Below, piece by piece: positions 43,213 through 53,400 of a stretch of DNA of 64,000 bases; the first letter of the stretch is position 1, and each line of letters starts with the position of its first letter. Below the pieces are notes generated by a model, which had not been told where the DNA came from, did not search any database, and worked only from the letters and a program-made list of their open reading frames with translations. A program made the translations under genes and the position numbers. The stretch is from an uncultured Prevotellaceae bacterium (GTDB lineage: Bacteria > Bacteroidota > Bacteroidia > Bacteroidales > Bacteroidaceae): contig ONMA01000021.1 of NCBI GenBank assembly GCA_900318815.1, positions 1 to 64,000 of the forward strand, in the 5' to 3' direction.

Positions 43213-44667
43213 TTACTGAGCCATGAAAAGATCATCCATAGTAACAGTCGAATAGAAAATACCAGAATGCAGGTTCTCCCTCAAACCGTATGTGGTGATG
43301 AGAATGTTGTGAATTGCGTCTTTTGTCTTTGTGAAGTGTACGAATGTTTCGTTTCGTTCCCTAATCCTATTCTCATAATCGCCCGTAACCGTGTAAAGAG
43401 ACTGGCAGTATTTCATCTCACAGACATCAATGACATGATCGCCACGACACAAGAGCAAGTCAATCTGTACTCCTGGCCAGACAGTACCATCAAAATCCGT
43501 CTGTTTCGACATGGACCATGAACAGACATTCGTCAACACACCTTTAATGCTCAATTTGCTTCTAATCTGATTGATATGATGCAGGCACAATTGTTCAAAA
43601 GCATAACCAGCCCAAGCATTCCTCGCGCCCTCCTTGATGTTCGACCAATAGTGCTCGTCATGACCAGTCTGACTGCCAATGAATTTCTGATGATAGAAGC
43701 AGAACAGGTCGGTCAGTTGATAGAGGCTGCCTTGCTCTTTCTTGCCGTAAGCAGAATACTTGCGGATAAAGTCACATTTACAAAGGTTATCCAAGACCGT
43801 TGAGAGAATCCCCCCATCACCTACATTCAGCTCTTCCTTTATTTCTTTCAGCGTAAGTCCCTTGTTCTTTTTGGCTACAGCTTCCACCACCTGCCGATAA
43901 ATGGTCGACGACTTGAACAATGAACGAAACAAGAACTCATATTCTGTACGTAATGGCGCACCGTTTCGGTAGAACAGGTTATCAACATTCTGATCAAAAG
44001 GCAATCCCTTTTCAAGCATGTCAAGATAATATGGTATACCACCGAAAATCATATAGGCTTCCAGTATCTGATAACGGTTCCATACAATACCTTTCCTTTT
44101 CTGCAAGAACTGCTCTACTTCATACAGACTGAACGGAGCTATATAGATAGAGCGTGAGGAACGCCCATACAGCCCACCCTTGTCGCCAATAATCTTATCA
44201 AGCATCCAGGAGGTGGCTGAGCCGCAGACAATCAACTTCAGTCCGTCGCACGTAGAGGCCCAGGTATTCCAAAAATAACTGAATGCAGTCAGGAAATTGG
44301 ACTTTGGCGTGTCCATCCATGGCAGTTCGTCCAGGAAGACGACAACTTGCTTTTTATTCAATGAAAGCAGATACGTTTTCAACTGTTCGAAAGCCTCAAA
44401 CCAGTTCTTGGGGGGCGGCTCTGCCTTCCCACTATACTCCTTCAGAGCCCCAGCAAACAATGTCAGTTGAACCCGCATGGGGGCCTCGAAACTTCCAGTA
44501 AAGAAGAAATCGAATTTCTCCTCAAAGAAATATTTGACGAGATAGGTCTTGCCAACACGTCGACGACCATAGACCGCAACAAGACGTGCTTCTTTTTCGT
44601 CGCAGATATTCTTCAGAATGTGCTGTTCATATTCGCGACCGATAATACGATAGTTTGCCATATACAT
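43213..44667 (-). CDS. AAA ATPase with C-terminal DUF234/nuclease-like domain
   Basis: 484 residues. Walker A LVAVYGRRRVGKTYLVKYFF (residues about 29-48), Walker B VVVFLDELPWMDTPKS, sensor LKLIVCGSATSWM, winged helix (about 265-320, LTLKEIKEELNVGDGGILS), and a C-terminal DUF234 domain with PD-(D/E)xK-like residues in VQIDLLLCRGDHVIDVCEMK. The family is widespread in bacteria and archaea and often mobile; function unknown. Its leader carries a group II intron and its promoter region two tandem palindromes. Confidence 0.88.
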   Translation of the reverse strand: MYMANYRIIGREYEQHILKNICDEKEARLVAVYGRRRVGKTYLVKYFFEEKFDFFFTGSFEAPMRVQLTLFAGALKEYSGKAEPPPKNWFEAFEQLKTYLLSLNKKQVVVFLDELPWMDTPKSNFLTAFSYFWNTWASTCDGLKLIVCGSATSWMLDKIIGDKGGLYGRSSRSIYIAPFSLYEVEQFLQKRKGIVWNRYQILEAYMIFGGIPYYLDMLEKGLPFDQNVDNLFYRNGAPLRTEYEFLFRSLFKSSTIYRQVVEAVAKKNKGLTLKEIKEELNVGDGGILSTVLDNLCKCDFIRKYSAYGKKEQGSLYQLTDLFCFYHQKFIGSQTGHDEHYWSNIKEGARNAWAGYAFEQLCLHHINQIRSKLSIKGVLTNVCSWSMSKQTDFDGTVWPGVQIDLLLCRGDHVIDVCEMKYCQSLYTVTGDYENRIRERNETFVHFTKTKDAIHNILITTYGLRENLHSGIFYSTVTMDDLFMAQ

Positions 44668-44682
44668 ACCCTTTATATCCAG

Positions 44683-45446
44683 GTAGGGCTGCGGGGTTTC
44701 CCCCGCTTTCCCCCTTAAGAACCGTGCATGCGACTTTCACCGCACACGGCTCGTGTAACTTTAAATTAATTCTCGTTCTAACTAATTCGGCTCTTACGAG
44801 CGCCTGTTACTTTGGCTTGCAGCCCATTTACCATTGCTGGCTGAGGATGCACACGGCTGTTCCACCGCTCCATTGACGTTTCCTCATGCTTTGGGTTCTG
44901 CCTGTCTTTTCACAGAGAGTTACCTTACGGAAGTCTGCCCGCTTTCGCGTGGGATGATGTTTCAACCCCTATCCGCGCCATTACAGCACGACATTCGCTT
45001 TCTCCGCCATCATCTGCCCGCAGACCGTTCGACCATTGTCGCCTTTGGCTTACCTCCACCTCTTTCGGGGGTAGGAGACCTACGGGTTTACCAAGTTCCG
45101 TTAATGTGACTTCGTCCGATTTAGGACCCGCCTTTCCACCGATGGAGCAACATCCGTGTAGCCTTTCCCAGAACAAGACTAACCTGTCCACTTGCCGTTT
45201 TGGCTCCAGCTGTCAAGCATCCGTAAGCTGGTTCTTCGTAACGATGGTTGATAGCGACGGTTCACTTACATTGTCCATGTCGGTCAGCCTTGCAGCTGCA
45301 CTCCGTGATGCTCGGAGCCTTGCCACGTTGTCCCGAAGCTCCGCACCTCGCCGTTACCAGCGACGCACTATCGGTAGGCTACTCTTGACGGAACAAGAGG
45401 TTCTTAAGTTTCAAAGAACAATCACATTTACGACTTCTTGTCGCAA
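44683..45446 (-). mobile_element. ORF-less group II intron in the leader of the ATPase gene
   Basis: On the minus strand domain V is readable: it starts GAGCCGTGTGCGGTGAAAGT and ends GCATGCACGGTTC (44719-44752). It is 34 nt long with the AGC triad, a GAAA tetraloop and an 8-bp basal stem. Domain VI follows (GGGGGAAAGCGGGGGAAACC to CCCTAC) and ends near 44683. The 5' end near 45446 reads TTGCGACAAGAAGTCG, close to the GUGCG consensus but with an altered first base. None of the frames inside encodes a reverse transcriptase or maturase, so splicing or mobility would need a protein from elsewhere. Boundaries are estimates. Confidence 0.85.
44719..44752 (-). ncRNA. Group II intron domain V
   Basis: A 34-nt catalytic hairpin; the basal stem GAGCCGTG/CACGGTTC includes one G-U pair, and the upper stem TGCG/CGCA is capped by GTGAAAGT. 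Confidence 0.88.
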
Positions 45447-45454
45447 TCTAAGTG

Positions 45455-45486
45455 CAAAGATAAACTTTTTTTCTTGAATACGCAAA
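45455..45486 (-). promoter_or_regulatory. Promoter of the ATPase gene, abutting the intron
   Basis: On the minus strand TTTG (45483-45486), 20 bases, TATCTTTG (45455-45462). Transcription would begin about four bases before the intron 5' end. Confidence 0.8.
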
Positions 45487-45592
45487 TATAATCCATCCGA
45501 AACCCTATTTTTTTATACGTTTCGGATGAAATATAAATTATAATCCATCCGAAACTCTATTTTTTAGCACGTCTCGGATGAAATATGCACGA
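45487..45592. repeat. Two 54-bp tandem units with CATCCGAAAC/GTTTCGGATG palindromes
   Basis: AATCCATCCGAAACCCTATT opens the first unit and recurs with small changes at about 45541. Each unit pairs ATCCGAAAC with GTTTCGGAT across about 17 T-rich bases. They sit directly upstream of the ATPase promoter, where a dimeric regulator would bind. Confidence 0.7.
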
Positions 45593-45674
45593 TAAAATTT
45601 GGTAAATCCAATTCTTTCTTATATGCCGGAATCTAACTATGTGCTTAGGAAACGAATTCGTGCTGTACAATTGA

Positions 45675-45860
45675 AAGACGCTGAAAGCGTCACCTCTCAA
45701 TAGCCGTGGGTCGATACGACCTGCGGAAAGCAGACAAGGGAGGGGAATGCACTCTGAAAGAGTGCCCCAACACCGCGTATTGGGCGACCCCTTTGGGGTC
45801 GATGTACCTTCTCACGTTCTATCCGCAGGTCGTACCGACCTACGGCTATTGAGAGGTGAC
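45675..45860. repeat. Long inverted-repeat element downstream of the GH2 gene
   Basis: CACCTCTCAATAGCCGTGGG and its complement (CTACGGCTATTGAGAGGTG) enclose smaller hairpins: ACGCTGAAAGCGT, GCACTCTGAAAGAGTGC, CGACCCCTTTGGGGTCG and CGACCTGCGG/CCGCAGGTCG. No protein is encoded. It looks like a folded intergenic repeat. Confidence 0.65.
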
Positions 45861-45870
45861 TTCGGTCGAT

Positions 45871-45981
45871 ACCGTGAAAAACCGTGTTAAACCGTGGCAA
45901 TATTTGGACAACACCGTGAAAAACCGTGTAGAACCGTGGCAATATTTGGACAACACCGTGAAAAACCGTGGAGAACCGTGG
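45871..45981 (-). repeat. 42-bp tandem repeat, 2.6 copies
   Basis: ACCGTGAAAAACCGTGTTAA starts each copy (45871, 45913, 45955); the unit ends CAATATTTGGACAAC. It directly follows the stop codon of the GH2 gene on the minus strand and would be transcribed as its 3' end. Confidence 0.8.
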
Positions 45982-45982
45982 C

Positions 45983-48409
45983 TTAGTTTGTTGCGGTCTT
46001 CAGCACCACAGGCTTCATGCCAGGTGCGGAGGCAATCAGGGAGACGGGGCCTGCGGTGCGTCCGGCACGGAGGATGACGGTGCATTTGCCGTTGTAGAGG
46101 CTTCGCTTGTTGCCCACGGTCATCTCGTCAGAGTTGATGTCGCCATTGACGACGCCCACGATGCGGGCATCGCCAGTAACCCCGAAGCTCACTTCCTTGT
46201 CGGTGGTCTGCACCAGACGACCCTTGCCGTCAACGGCCGATACCTGCACATGCAGCAGATCCATGCCGTCGGCACGCCATAGCCCCGGCACCTCCTGCTT
46301 CTTGGAGGGCAAAGGACGGTCGGCCACGAGCACCAGGCGCTGTGCCGGACCAGTCGTCTCGATGGCATGTCGGGCCACCACCTTGCCGCCCGTGCGGGCG
46401 ACAGCCTCCAGTTTGCCGGGCTTATACACGATGTCGTTCCAGCGAATCTGGTTGCGCCCCTTCGCGTCGCGCGGGTTCTCCTTCGTGCCGAGGCTCCTGC
46501 CGTTGAGCAGAAGCTCCACCTCGTCGGCATTGGTATAAGTGATGAGCGAGAGTTTCTGCCCCTCTACCCGATTCCAGTGATCGCTCATGCCGTCGTTGCC
46601 CGTCTGCACCCCGTTCCACATCTGGTCGCCCTTCTTGTCGATGACAGCAATGTGAACCACAGGTTCGTCGGGCAGGAAGAAGCTCTTCATGTAGTAGGCT
46701 TTCGGCTTCGCGTTCAGTTCAAGGTCGAAGACTCCCTGCGCCCATCCCTTGGCGGGCCATCCCTGACTCTCGCCGAGATAGTCGATAGCTCCCCAGTAGG
46801 CCAGTCCGATAACCTTGTCCAGCTCCATCTCAAAGAAGTTCTGCCCCATGGCGGCCACGCTGGCCTCGCTCTGGTAGAACTTCATCCAGGGGAAGCGTTG
46901 TCCGTCGCCGGGGAAGTACATATACCTATAATTATATGCCTGCACGTCGGTAATCATGGCCAGGTCGCAGGGCAGCGAGTCGGTCTGCCAGTTGCGGTAG
47001 CGCGGGTGCATGGCCACGGTGACGAGGCGCGTGCTGTCGTAGCGACTCACCAGCGGACGCATGCAGCGGTACATCGTCACGCCGAAGTCGTTGAAAGGCT
47101 GGTTGGGGTCCTGCTGCAGCTCGTTGCCCAGGCTCCACATCACCACCGAGGGAGAGTTGCGGTCGCGCTTCACCCATTCGGGTATGTCCTTCTGCCACAG
47201 GGCCTCGAAGGGTACACGTCCGCCCGTGTGCTGTCGCGTCCACTTGTCATAAAGTTCATCGACCACCAGGATGCCATACTTGTCGCACAGTTCGATGAAC
47301 TCACGGCTATAGGGATTATGGCTGGTGCGTATATGGTTGATACCAAACTGCTTCATCAGCTGGATGCGCTTCTCGATGGCACGCGGATAGGCCGCTGCGC
47401 CCAGTGCGCCCAGCGAGTGGTGGTTGGCATAGCCCTTCAGCAGCACCTTCTTGCCGTTGAGCTTCATGCCGAAGCCCGGGCCAAACTCCACGGTGCGGAT
47501 GCCGAACTGCGTCGCAGCCTCATCCACTGCGCTGCCATCCTCCCGCAGGAGCGTGACGGTCATCGTGTAGAGGTAGGGATGCTCCGTGTCCCAGAACTGC
47601 GGATGGGGAATTTCTATCTCGGGCAACTGCTGCTCGACGATGCGCGTGGGCGTGCCCCTGCGCACCTCTGCCCTACCCTCGTAGACGGTCTGTCCGTCGG
47701 GACCCGTAACCTTGATGCTCACGGGAGCCTTCTTCTCCCGTCCTCGGAAGGCCACCTCGACCGAAGGAGTGGCAAAGCGGTTGTCGCGAGTAGTGACGTA
47801 GAGCGGATGACGCTCGAAGTACAGGTTCCTGTCGGTAGCTACGAGGCGCACGTCGCGGAAGAGTCCGCCCCCCGTGTACCAGCGCGAGCTACCCGGTTCG
47901 CGGGTATCGGCCATCACGGCCAACACGTTCTGCTGCCCCACCTTCAGCTTGTCGGTCACGTCGATCTCGAAGCCCACGTAGCCATAGTCGGTCCCGCCAA
48001 TACGCTCGCCGTTCAGGTAGACGTCGGCCACGTACATGATGCCGTCGAACTGCAGCACGATGCGCTTGCCGCGCAGCGACTCAGCGGGAGTCAGGTGCAG
48101 CCTGTACCAGCCTTTGCCCATCTCCTTGAAGCCCCGGCTACTCAGCCGGCTCTTGATGTTGGCGGCCGGATCGTTGTTGTCGGCCTTCTCGTCAGCAGCG
48201 GGAGCCACCCAGGGCTGCTCAATCTGGAAGTCGTGCGGCACGTCGACCGTGCGCCATGACGCATCGTCGAGCTGCACAGAGGCACCCTGATCCACGTCGC
48301 CCGCATGGAACTTCCATCCGAAGTTCAGGTTTTCTACCGTCCGCACCTGGGCGAACACCACGACGACACCCGTCAGTGCCATCAGCGCAAGCATGCATAA
48401 TCTCTTCAT
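45983..48409 (-). CDS. Secreted GH2 beta-galactosidase-like enzyme
   Basis: 808 residues. Signal peptide 1-20 (MKRLCMLALMALTGVVVVFA). GH2 sugar-binding jelly roll (about 25-195: NFGWKFHAGD, VDVPHDF, GLFRDVRL), Ig-like domain (200-305), and TIM barrel (310-580) with GINHIRTSHNPYSREFIELC, VVMWSLGNELQQ (Glu430, acid/base) and FYQSEASVAAM (Glu515, likely nucleophile). C-terminal Ig-like domains include EVELLLNGRSLGTKE and ISADGKG-like VSAVDGKGRLVQ. Beta-galactosidase is the commonest activity of this architecture; other beta-glycosides are possible. Divergent from a fucose-isomerase-like gene, hinting at a shared glycan substrate. Confidence 0.9.
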   Translation of the reverse strand: MKRLCMLALMALTGVVVVFAQVRTVENLNFGWKFHAGDVDQGASVQLDDASWRTVDVPHDFQIEQPWVAPAADEKADNNDPAANIKSRLSSRGFKEMGKGWYRLHLTPAESLRGKRIVLQFDGIMYVADVYLNGERIGGTDYGYVGFEIDVTDKLKVGQQNVLAVMADTREPGSSRWYTGGGLFRDVRLVATDRNLYFERHPLYVTTRDNRFATPSVEVAFRGREKKAPVSIKVTGPDGQTVYEGRAEVRRGTPTRIVEQQLPEIEIPHPQFWDTEHPYLYTMTVTLLREDGSAVDEAATQFGIRTVEFGPGFGMKLNGKKVLLKGYANHHSLGALGAAAYPRAIEKRIQLMKQFGINHIRTSHNPYSREFIELCDKYGILVVDELYDKWTRQHTGGRVPFEALWQKDIPEWVKRDRNSPSVVMWSLGNELQQDPNQPFNDFGVTMYRCMRPLVSRYDSTRLVTVAMHPRYRNWQTDSLPCDLAMITDVQAYNYRYMYFPGDGQRFPWMKFYQSEASVAAMGQNFFEMELDKVIGLAYWGAIDYLGESQGWPAKGWAQGVFDLELNAKPKAYYMKSFFLPDEPVVHIAVIDKKGDQMWNGVQTGNDGMSDHWNRVEGQKLSLITYTNADEVELLLNGRSLGTKENPRDAKGRNQIRWNDIVYKPGKLEAVARTGGKVVARHAIETTGPAQRLVLVADRPLPSKKQEVPGLWRADGMDLLHVQVSAVDGKGRLVQTTDKEVSFGVTGDARIVGVVNGDINSDEMTVGNKRSLYNGKCTVILRAGRTAGPVSLIASAPGMKPVVLKTATN

Positions 48410-48576
48410 TTCTTCTTCTATTTGTTTTAGTAGTTTGTCCGTCTTGCCAGTAAATCAAGTGCTATTTTATTGATGTGTTGGCAAATTTACAAAACATTAG
48501 GTATAATTTCTCACTTTTTCCGTAAATTATAACTTTTTTTGTATCTCCATATACTTGCAATCTAAAAAATTTTATC

Positions 48577-48584
48577 TAATTTTG
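48577..48584 (+). promoter_or_regulatory. -7 box of the isomerase gene
   Basis: TAATTTTG, with TTG 19 bases upstream (48555-48557). Confidence 0.6.
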
Positions 48585-48635
48585 CATCCACGATGTATTA
48601 CAATACTATCCTAACTAAACATTAAACAAAAAACT

Positions 48636-50132
48636 ATGCAAAACGTACCTGTAATTAAGATTGGTATCGTGGCCGTGAGCCGCGACTGTTTCCCCGAGTC
48701 ATTGGCTGTTAACCGTCGCAAGGCCGTCATCGCTGCGTATGAAAAGAAGTTCGGCAAGGAAGGCATCTACGAGTGCCCCATCACTATCGTTGAGAGCGAG
48801 ATTCACGCTCAGCAGGCTCTTGAGGACGTGAAGAAGGCTGGATGTAACGCTCTGTGCGTATATCTGGGCAACTTCGGTCCTGAGATTTCTGAGACGATGA
48901 TTGCCGACTGGTTCCAGGGTCCCACCATGTTCTGCGCTGCTGCCGAGGAGACTCAGAAAGACCTCATCGACGGTCGTGGCGACGCTTATTGCGGCATGCT
49001 GAACGCCAGCCAGGCTCTGTCGCTGCGCAAGACTCGCGCCTACATTCCCGAGGAGCCCGTCGGCGACGCTACTCAGTGCGCCGAGATGATTCACGAGTTC
49101 CTGCCCATCGCCCGCGCTATCGTGGGTCTGCAGAACCTGAAGATCATCAGCTTCGGTCCCCGTCCCAACAACTTCCTCGCCTGCAACGCTCCTATCCGCG
49201 CCCTCTATGACCTCGACGTGGAGATTGAGGAGAACTCTGAGCTCGACCTGCTCGAGGCCTTCCAGAAGCACCAGGGCGATCCCCGCATCGATGACGTGGT
49301 GAAGGATATGGCCGCCGAGCTGGGTGCCGGCAACAAGATTCCTCACGTGCTGCCGAAGCTCGCCCAGTATGAGCTGACGCTGACCGACTGGATTGAGGCC
49401 CACAAGGGCAGCCGCCAGTTCGTGGCTATGGCTAACAAGTGCTGGCCTGCCTTCCAGACCATGTTCGGCTTCGTTCCCTGCTACGTGAACAGCCGCCTCA
49501 CCGCCCGTGGCATCCCCGTGGCTTGCGAAGTCGACATCTATGGCGCTCTGTCGGAGTACATCGGTACCTGCATCACTCAGGACGCAGTGACCCTGCTCGA
49601 CATCAACAACACCGTACCCTCCGACATGTACGAGGAGAGCATCAAGGGCAAGAAGTTCGCCTGCGACACCTATACCGACAAGGAAATCTTCATGGGCTTC
49701 CACTGCGGCAACACCGCTTCCAGCAAGATTTGCAGCTGCCAGATGTGCTTCCAGCGCATCATGGCCCGCGCCCTGCCTGTAGAGGTGACCAACGGTACGC
49801 TCGAGGGTGACATCCAGCCCGGCCTGGCTACTGTCTATCGTCTGCAGTCTACTGCCGACACCAAGCTCCGCGCTTACATCGCCCAGGGCGAGGTGATTCC
49901 CGTGGCCACCCGTTCGTTCGGCAGCATCGGTATCTTCGGTATCAAGAACATGAGCCGCTTCTATCGTCACGTCCTCATCGAGAAGCACTACCCACACCAC
50001 TGCGCCGTGATGTTCGGTCATCAGGGCAAGTATCTGTGGGAGGTTCTCAAGTACATGGGCATCCCCGTGGACGAGATTGACTACAACTTCCCGAAGGGCA
50101 ACTTCTATCCCACCGAGAATCCTTTCTGTTAA
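48636..50132 (+). CDS. L-fucose/L-arabinose isomerase-family enzyme
   Basis: 498 residues. KIGIVAVSRDCFPESLAVNR and AGCNALCVYLGNFGPEISET form the N-terminal domain. The C-terminal half has CEVDIYGALSEYIGTCITQD, MGFHCGNTASSKICSC (conserved His of the family) and GHQGKYLWEVLKYMG. It is shorter than FucI (about 590 aa) and belongs to a fucose-isomerase-like branch common in Bacteroidetes, with the true sugar not established. It may act with the divergent GH2 enzyme. A strong terminator follows. Confidence 0.8.
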   Translation: MQNVPVIKIGIVAVSRDCFPESLAVNRRKAVIAAYEKKFGKEGIYECPITIVESEIHAQQALEDVKKAGCNALCVYLGNFGPEISETMIADWFQGPTMFCAAAEETQKDLIDGRGDAYCGMLNASQALSLRKTRAYIPEEPVGDATQCAEMIHEFLPIARAIVGLQNLKIISFGPRPNNFLACNAPIRALYDLDVEIEENSELDLLEAFQKHQGDPRIDDVVKDMAAELGAGNKIPHVLPKLAQYELTLTDWIEAHKGSRQFVAMANKCWPAFQTMFGFVPCYVNSRLTARGIPVACEVDIYGALSEYIGTCITQDAVTLLDINNTVPSDMYEESIKGKKFACDTYTDKEIFMGFHCGNTASSKICSCQMCFQRIMARALPVEVTNGTLEGDIQPGLATVYRLQSTADTKLRAYIAQGEVIPVATRSFGSIGIFGIKNMSRFYRHVLIEKHYPHHCAVMFGHQGKYLWEVLKYMGIPVDEIDYNFPKGNFYPTENPFC

Positions 50133-50149
50133 TCCATTAGCAACAACAA

Positions 50150-50176
50150 TAAAGCCCGCTTTTCGGCGGGCTTTAT
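50150..50176 (+). terminator. Terminator after the isomerase gene
   Basis: AAAGCCCGC and GCGGGCTTT flank TTTTCG. Confidence 0.85.
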
Positions 50177-50195
50177 TCGTATGGTCTGCAAAGAA

Positions 50196-50272
50196 CTTCA
50201 CTCTATCTTCCTGCCTCTGTAATAGGCATCGAAGGCATCCTGGGCATAGCCGTCGCCCTTGTATTCGAAACT
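50196..50272. repeat. Left 77-bp direct repeat flanking the helicase
   Basis: Identical, with two mismatches, to 54697-54773. It corresponds to the last 24 codons plus stop of the DKNYY gene. Confidence 0.88.
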
Positions 50273-50380
50273 CTTTAACGGCAGGTCTTTCGTGTACTCT
50301 CCTTTGGTTTCTGGATGCTCTACCGCAGCCTCCTTCATGAGGTTGCCAAAATGCTTATTGAGCAGTTCCAGCTCTTTCCC
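50198..50380 (-). pseudogene. Truncated C-terminal remnant ending like the DKNYY protein
   Basis: A 60-codon open fragment without a start: ELLNKHFGNLMKEAAVEHPE, then SFEYKGDGYAQDAFDAYYRG and RKIE. The last 24 residues match the DKNYY protein at 54699 with one change, but the preceding part differs. It may be the tail of a paralogue cut when the helicase region was inserted. Confidence 0.7.
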
Positions 50381-50457
50381 TTAAAAGATGCAAAGTAATA
50401 CATCAAATATTTCTTTTTCTCGTTATGCTCGTAATCTTATTCATCAGAAAATGTCAT

Positions 50458-53400
50458 TTATGATTTCAACTTTGCCAACATCTCCCTATGCTTCTTAACT
50501 AGCGCATTTGGATTCATTTCATTCACCTTTATAAGTAACTCTATCAATTCTTTCTTGCTCATAGCCACTTTATCCTCATTTTTGCGCCACCATGTATAGA
50601 ACTTTACAGGTTCATTTTGATATGGTACACTTGCCATGACTGGCTGATCGTAACCTGGGAACTCTATTTTAAGTTTCAATCCTACTGTATCACGATAGTA
50701 AGGAAAATGATAATTCCTCAATTTCGACATGAGAACGGTATATATCTCTTTGTCTATCGACAGGTTAAATTTACGTCTTACTTTATCTAATTCCATTGGA
50801 GCTTCAATAAGCCACTTCCCAACCCGCCTTGTCAACCCGTCGATAGTCAGCAAATCATTGGAATAGTAATTCTTCCCTTCCTTGGGTTCAAACGTACTAA
50901 TTCCATTTTTACCTTTATTCATTGATTTTGATGATTCTTGATAGGATTCACCCATATGGCCCTTTACATACGACACAATATCGATATGATTTCGTTCTCC
51001 ACCTGGGTATTTTGCAAAAAGTTCATCATTAGACTCTCCTAAGAAGAAATCCTCTATAAAGTTCCATCTATCCTCATTTTCAAATGAGTGCAAGAAAAAA
51101 TGGTCGAATATATCAGAACTACTTTTATGCCGACGTTCTATATTCGTCAAAAGAGAATTACGATAATTGGTATCAGTAGCATCCCGCAAAATACGACGCG
51201 GGTCATTTATACGAATGAATATCATTGGCTTATCACCACCCCGACTTTCATAAGTTCCAATGCCCAGTATCTCCATTAAGCTGCCTAAACGGATGTAATT
51301 GAGCAAGTATTCACTGCCATTTGACGTAAATACCGATGCCGTATTATCAGCAACACCTTCGAAGAGTCTCTGCATTCTTCGCTTTAGCTTTGCAAAATTA
51401 TTGGCATACTGGCTATTAAGTACCCTATACTGCTCTTCCTGTCTGGCATTTCGGCGACGTTGCAAAAAAGCATCGTTATCAACTTGATTCGGTCCGCTTA
51501 ATCGGCCTGAATAAGTAGCCAACAGGAATTTAACCAGTTTTTCTCTCGTCTCTTTCTTCTTGATGCGAGTTTCTAATGCAGTTTCCAATTCGTCAGAAGA
51601 AAAATAATGCCCAGCCAGATTTGCTAATGTTGTCTGTATTGTATCAAGCATTTCAACTAACACCCGATTCGCCTGTTTAAAGTCTATATCAAGAGAGAAA
51701 CTGACCTTGATTTGTGGTTTACACTCAACATATTCATCTTGAAAAAGACTTCCCTCATAGAACTCTCGTTTAATCATAGGGAAACTCTTGTCGCTAAAAC
51801 TTTTCTTCCAAATCCTGTCAAGATCCAATTCCGCAATCGTATATTCACCATTAACAGAAAGCGGTTTATAACTACCTGCATACTTCTGTTTCAGCATGTT
51901 CAGCCCAAAACGATTGACTCTACAGAAAACCTTAACAAACAATTTCTTCGGACGAGCGATAAGTACATTGAATCGATACTTGGCCAAATAGTCTTTCTCT
52001 ATCATCATCAGAGAAGTCATTACCTTTTGGTCGTAATCCACAGTGTTATCAAATATATACCCGAAGTCATCGGCAGAGACCAACATGTTACGCTTCTTGT
52101 CGTTGGCTACAAACATCTTGTTAATCTTGTTCAGAACCTCACGGATTTGAAAATGTCGTAATGCTGATATGCCATGAAGAATCTTGCTGTACCTTTGATC
52201 TTCGAGGGCATAGCTCAATGCTGCAAAACCGTTTATCTCTGGTTTACGAGCAGCACGTCCAACCTCCTGTACATAATCAGGTAGCAGTCCAGAAGGAGCA
52301 TGATGATAAACCAACTGTATGTCGGGTATATCTACACCCATTCCGAATGCCTTGGTTGAAATCATCACTTTTGCTTCGTTATCTTTAAAGCTTGAATATG
52401 CTAAATTCTTGTTGTCAGGTGTAAGTCCTGAATGATAAGCCACAGCAACACCTTCTTTTCCATCAGCCTCTAACCGCTGAATCAGATTGTCTATGTGTTT
52501 TCTATAAGGTGCATAAACAATGGTTTTTACACCAACTTCGGCTATATCTTCAACAAACTTAACAGTTTCTTTCTCTTTCTCGGAGTCATAGTTGGACTTA
52601 TACTTCTCGTGATTATCTATCACAAAAGTAATATTATTACGTTTTACTTCACCGATGAAAAGATGAGGGTCGTGCATGTAAAGGCTATTGACGCTATCAA
52701 AGACCATGTCATTGTCTCCACCGTAAATCGCAGTTGCGGTTACAGCCACCATTGGGAATCGATAGTCTGTGTTCTTTCTTATTTTGTTGACATGTTGGCC
52801 CAAGAACCAGTAATCAACACGAAAATCACGTCCCCAAGTGGTAATGAGGTGTGCTTCGTCAATGACAAGTAGCCCCAATTTTCTCGTCTTTCCGATGAAG
52901 TATGTAATATCATAAGAAAGCAATAGCTCTGGAGAAAGATAGAGCACATCTATCTCTCCATTTTGGCAGTCTTCGATTACCCTGTCACGATCTATCAAAC
53001 TTAATTCGCTATTTAGGAAGAAAACCTTTTGGAAGCCTCTTTCTTGCCTAATCTGCTCAACTTGATCTTTCATCAAGGCAATAAGAGGTGATACAACGAT
53101 TGTCACATCATTGTTTTGCGACACATAGAATGCAGGTAATTGAAATAGCAGAGACTTTCCTGCACCCGTCGGTGCAGTCAAAAATAGATCTTTGAACTCC
53201 TCGCCAGCCTTTGCCTTCTCATATTCATTGATGATAGTCTCAACTATCAGTCCTTGGGAGATACTGATTATTTCTTTGCTGTAGTCAGGGTTCTTATATA
53301 CTCGTAGTTCACGGAATGAAGCTTTCTCACCCCAATACTGATGGAGCAGGGCTGTAGTTTCCTCTGAGGGATTGAGCTCTTGTTTGACTTCTTTCTCGTC

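Noticed and set aside
44655..45477. Several 70-120 codon frames on both strands
   Set aside because: They lie in the group II intron RNA and encode no reverse transcriptase, maturase or endonuclease motif; intron RNA is the better explanation.
45871..45981. Possible CRISPR array or protein-coding repeat
   Set aside because: Direct tandem units without unique spacers; the frame across it on the minus strand lacks a supported start.
46367..48259. 630-codon open frame antisense to the GH2 gene
   Set aside because: Same reason; the GH2 motifs on the other strand are unambiguous.
48699..50201. 500-codon open frame antisense to the isomerase gene
   Set aside because: Shadow of a G/C-rich gene; Leu/Val/Gly/His-rich with no motif.
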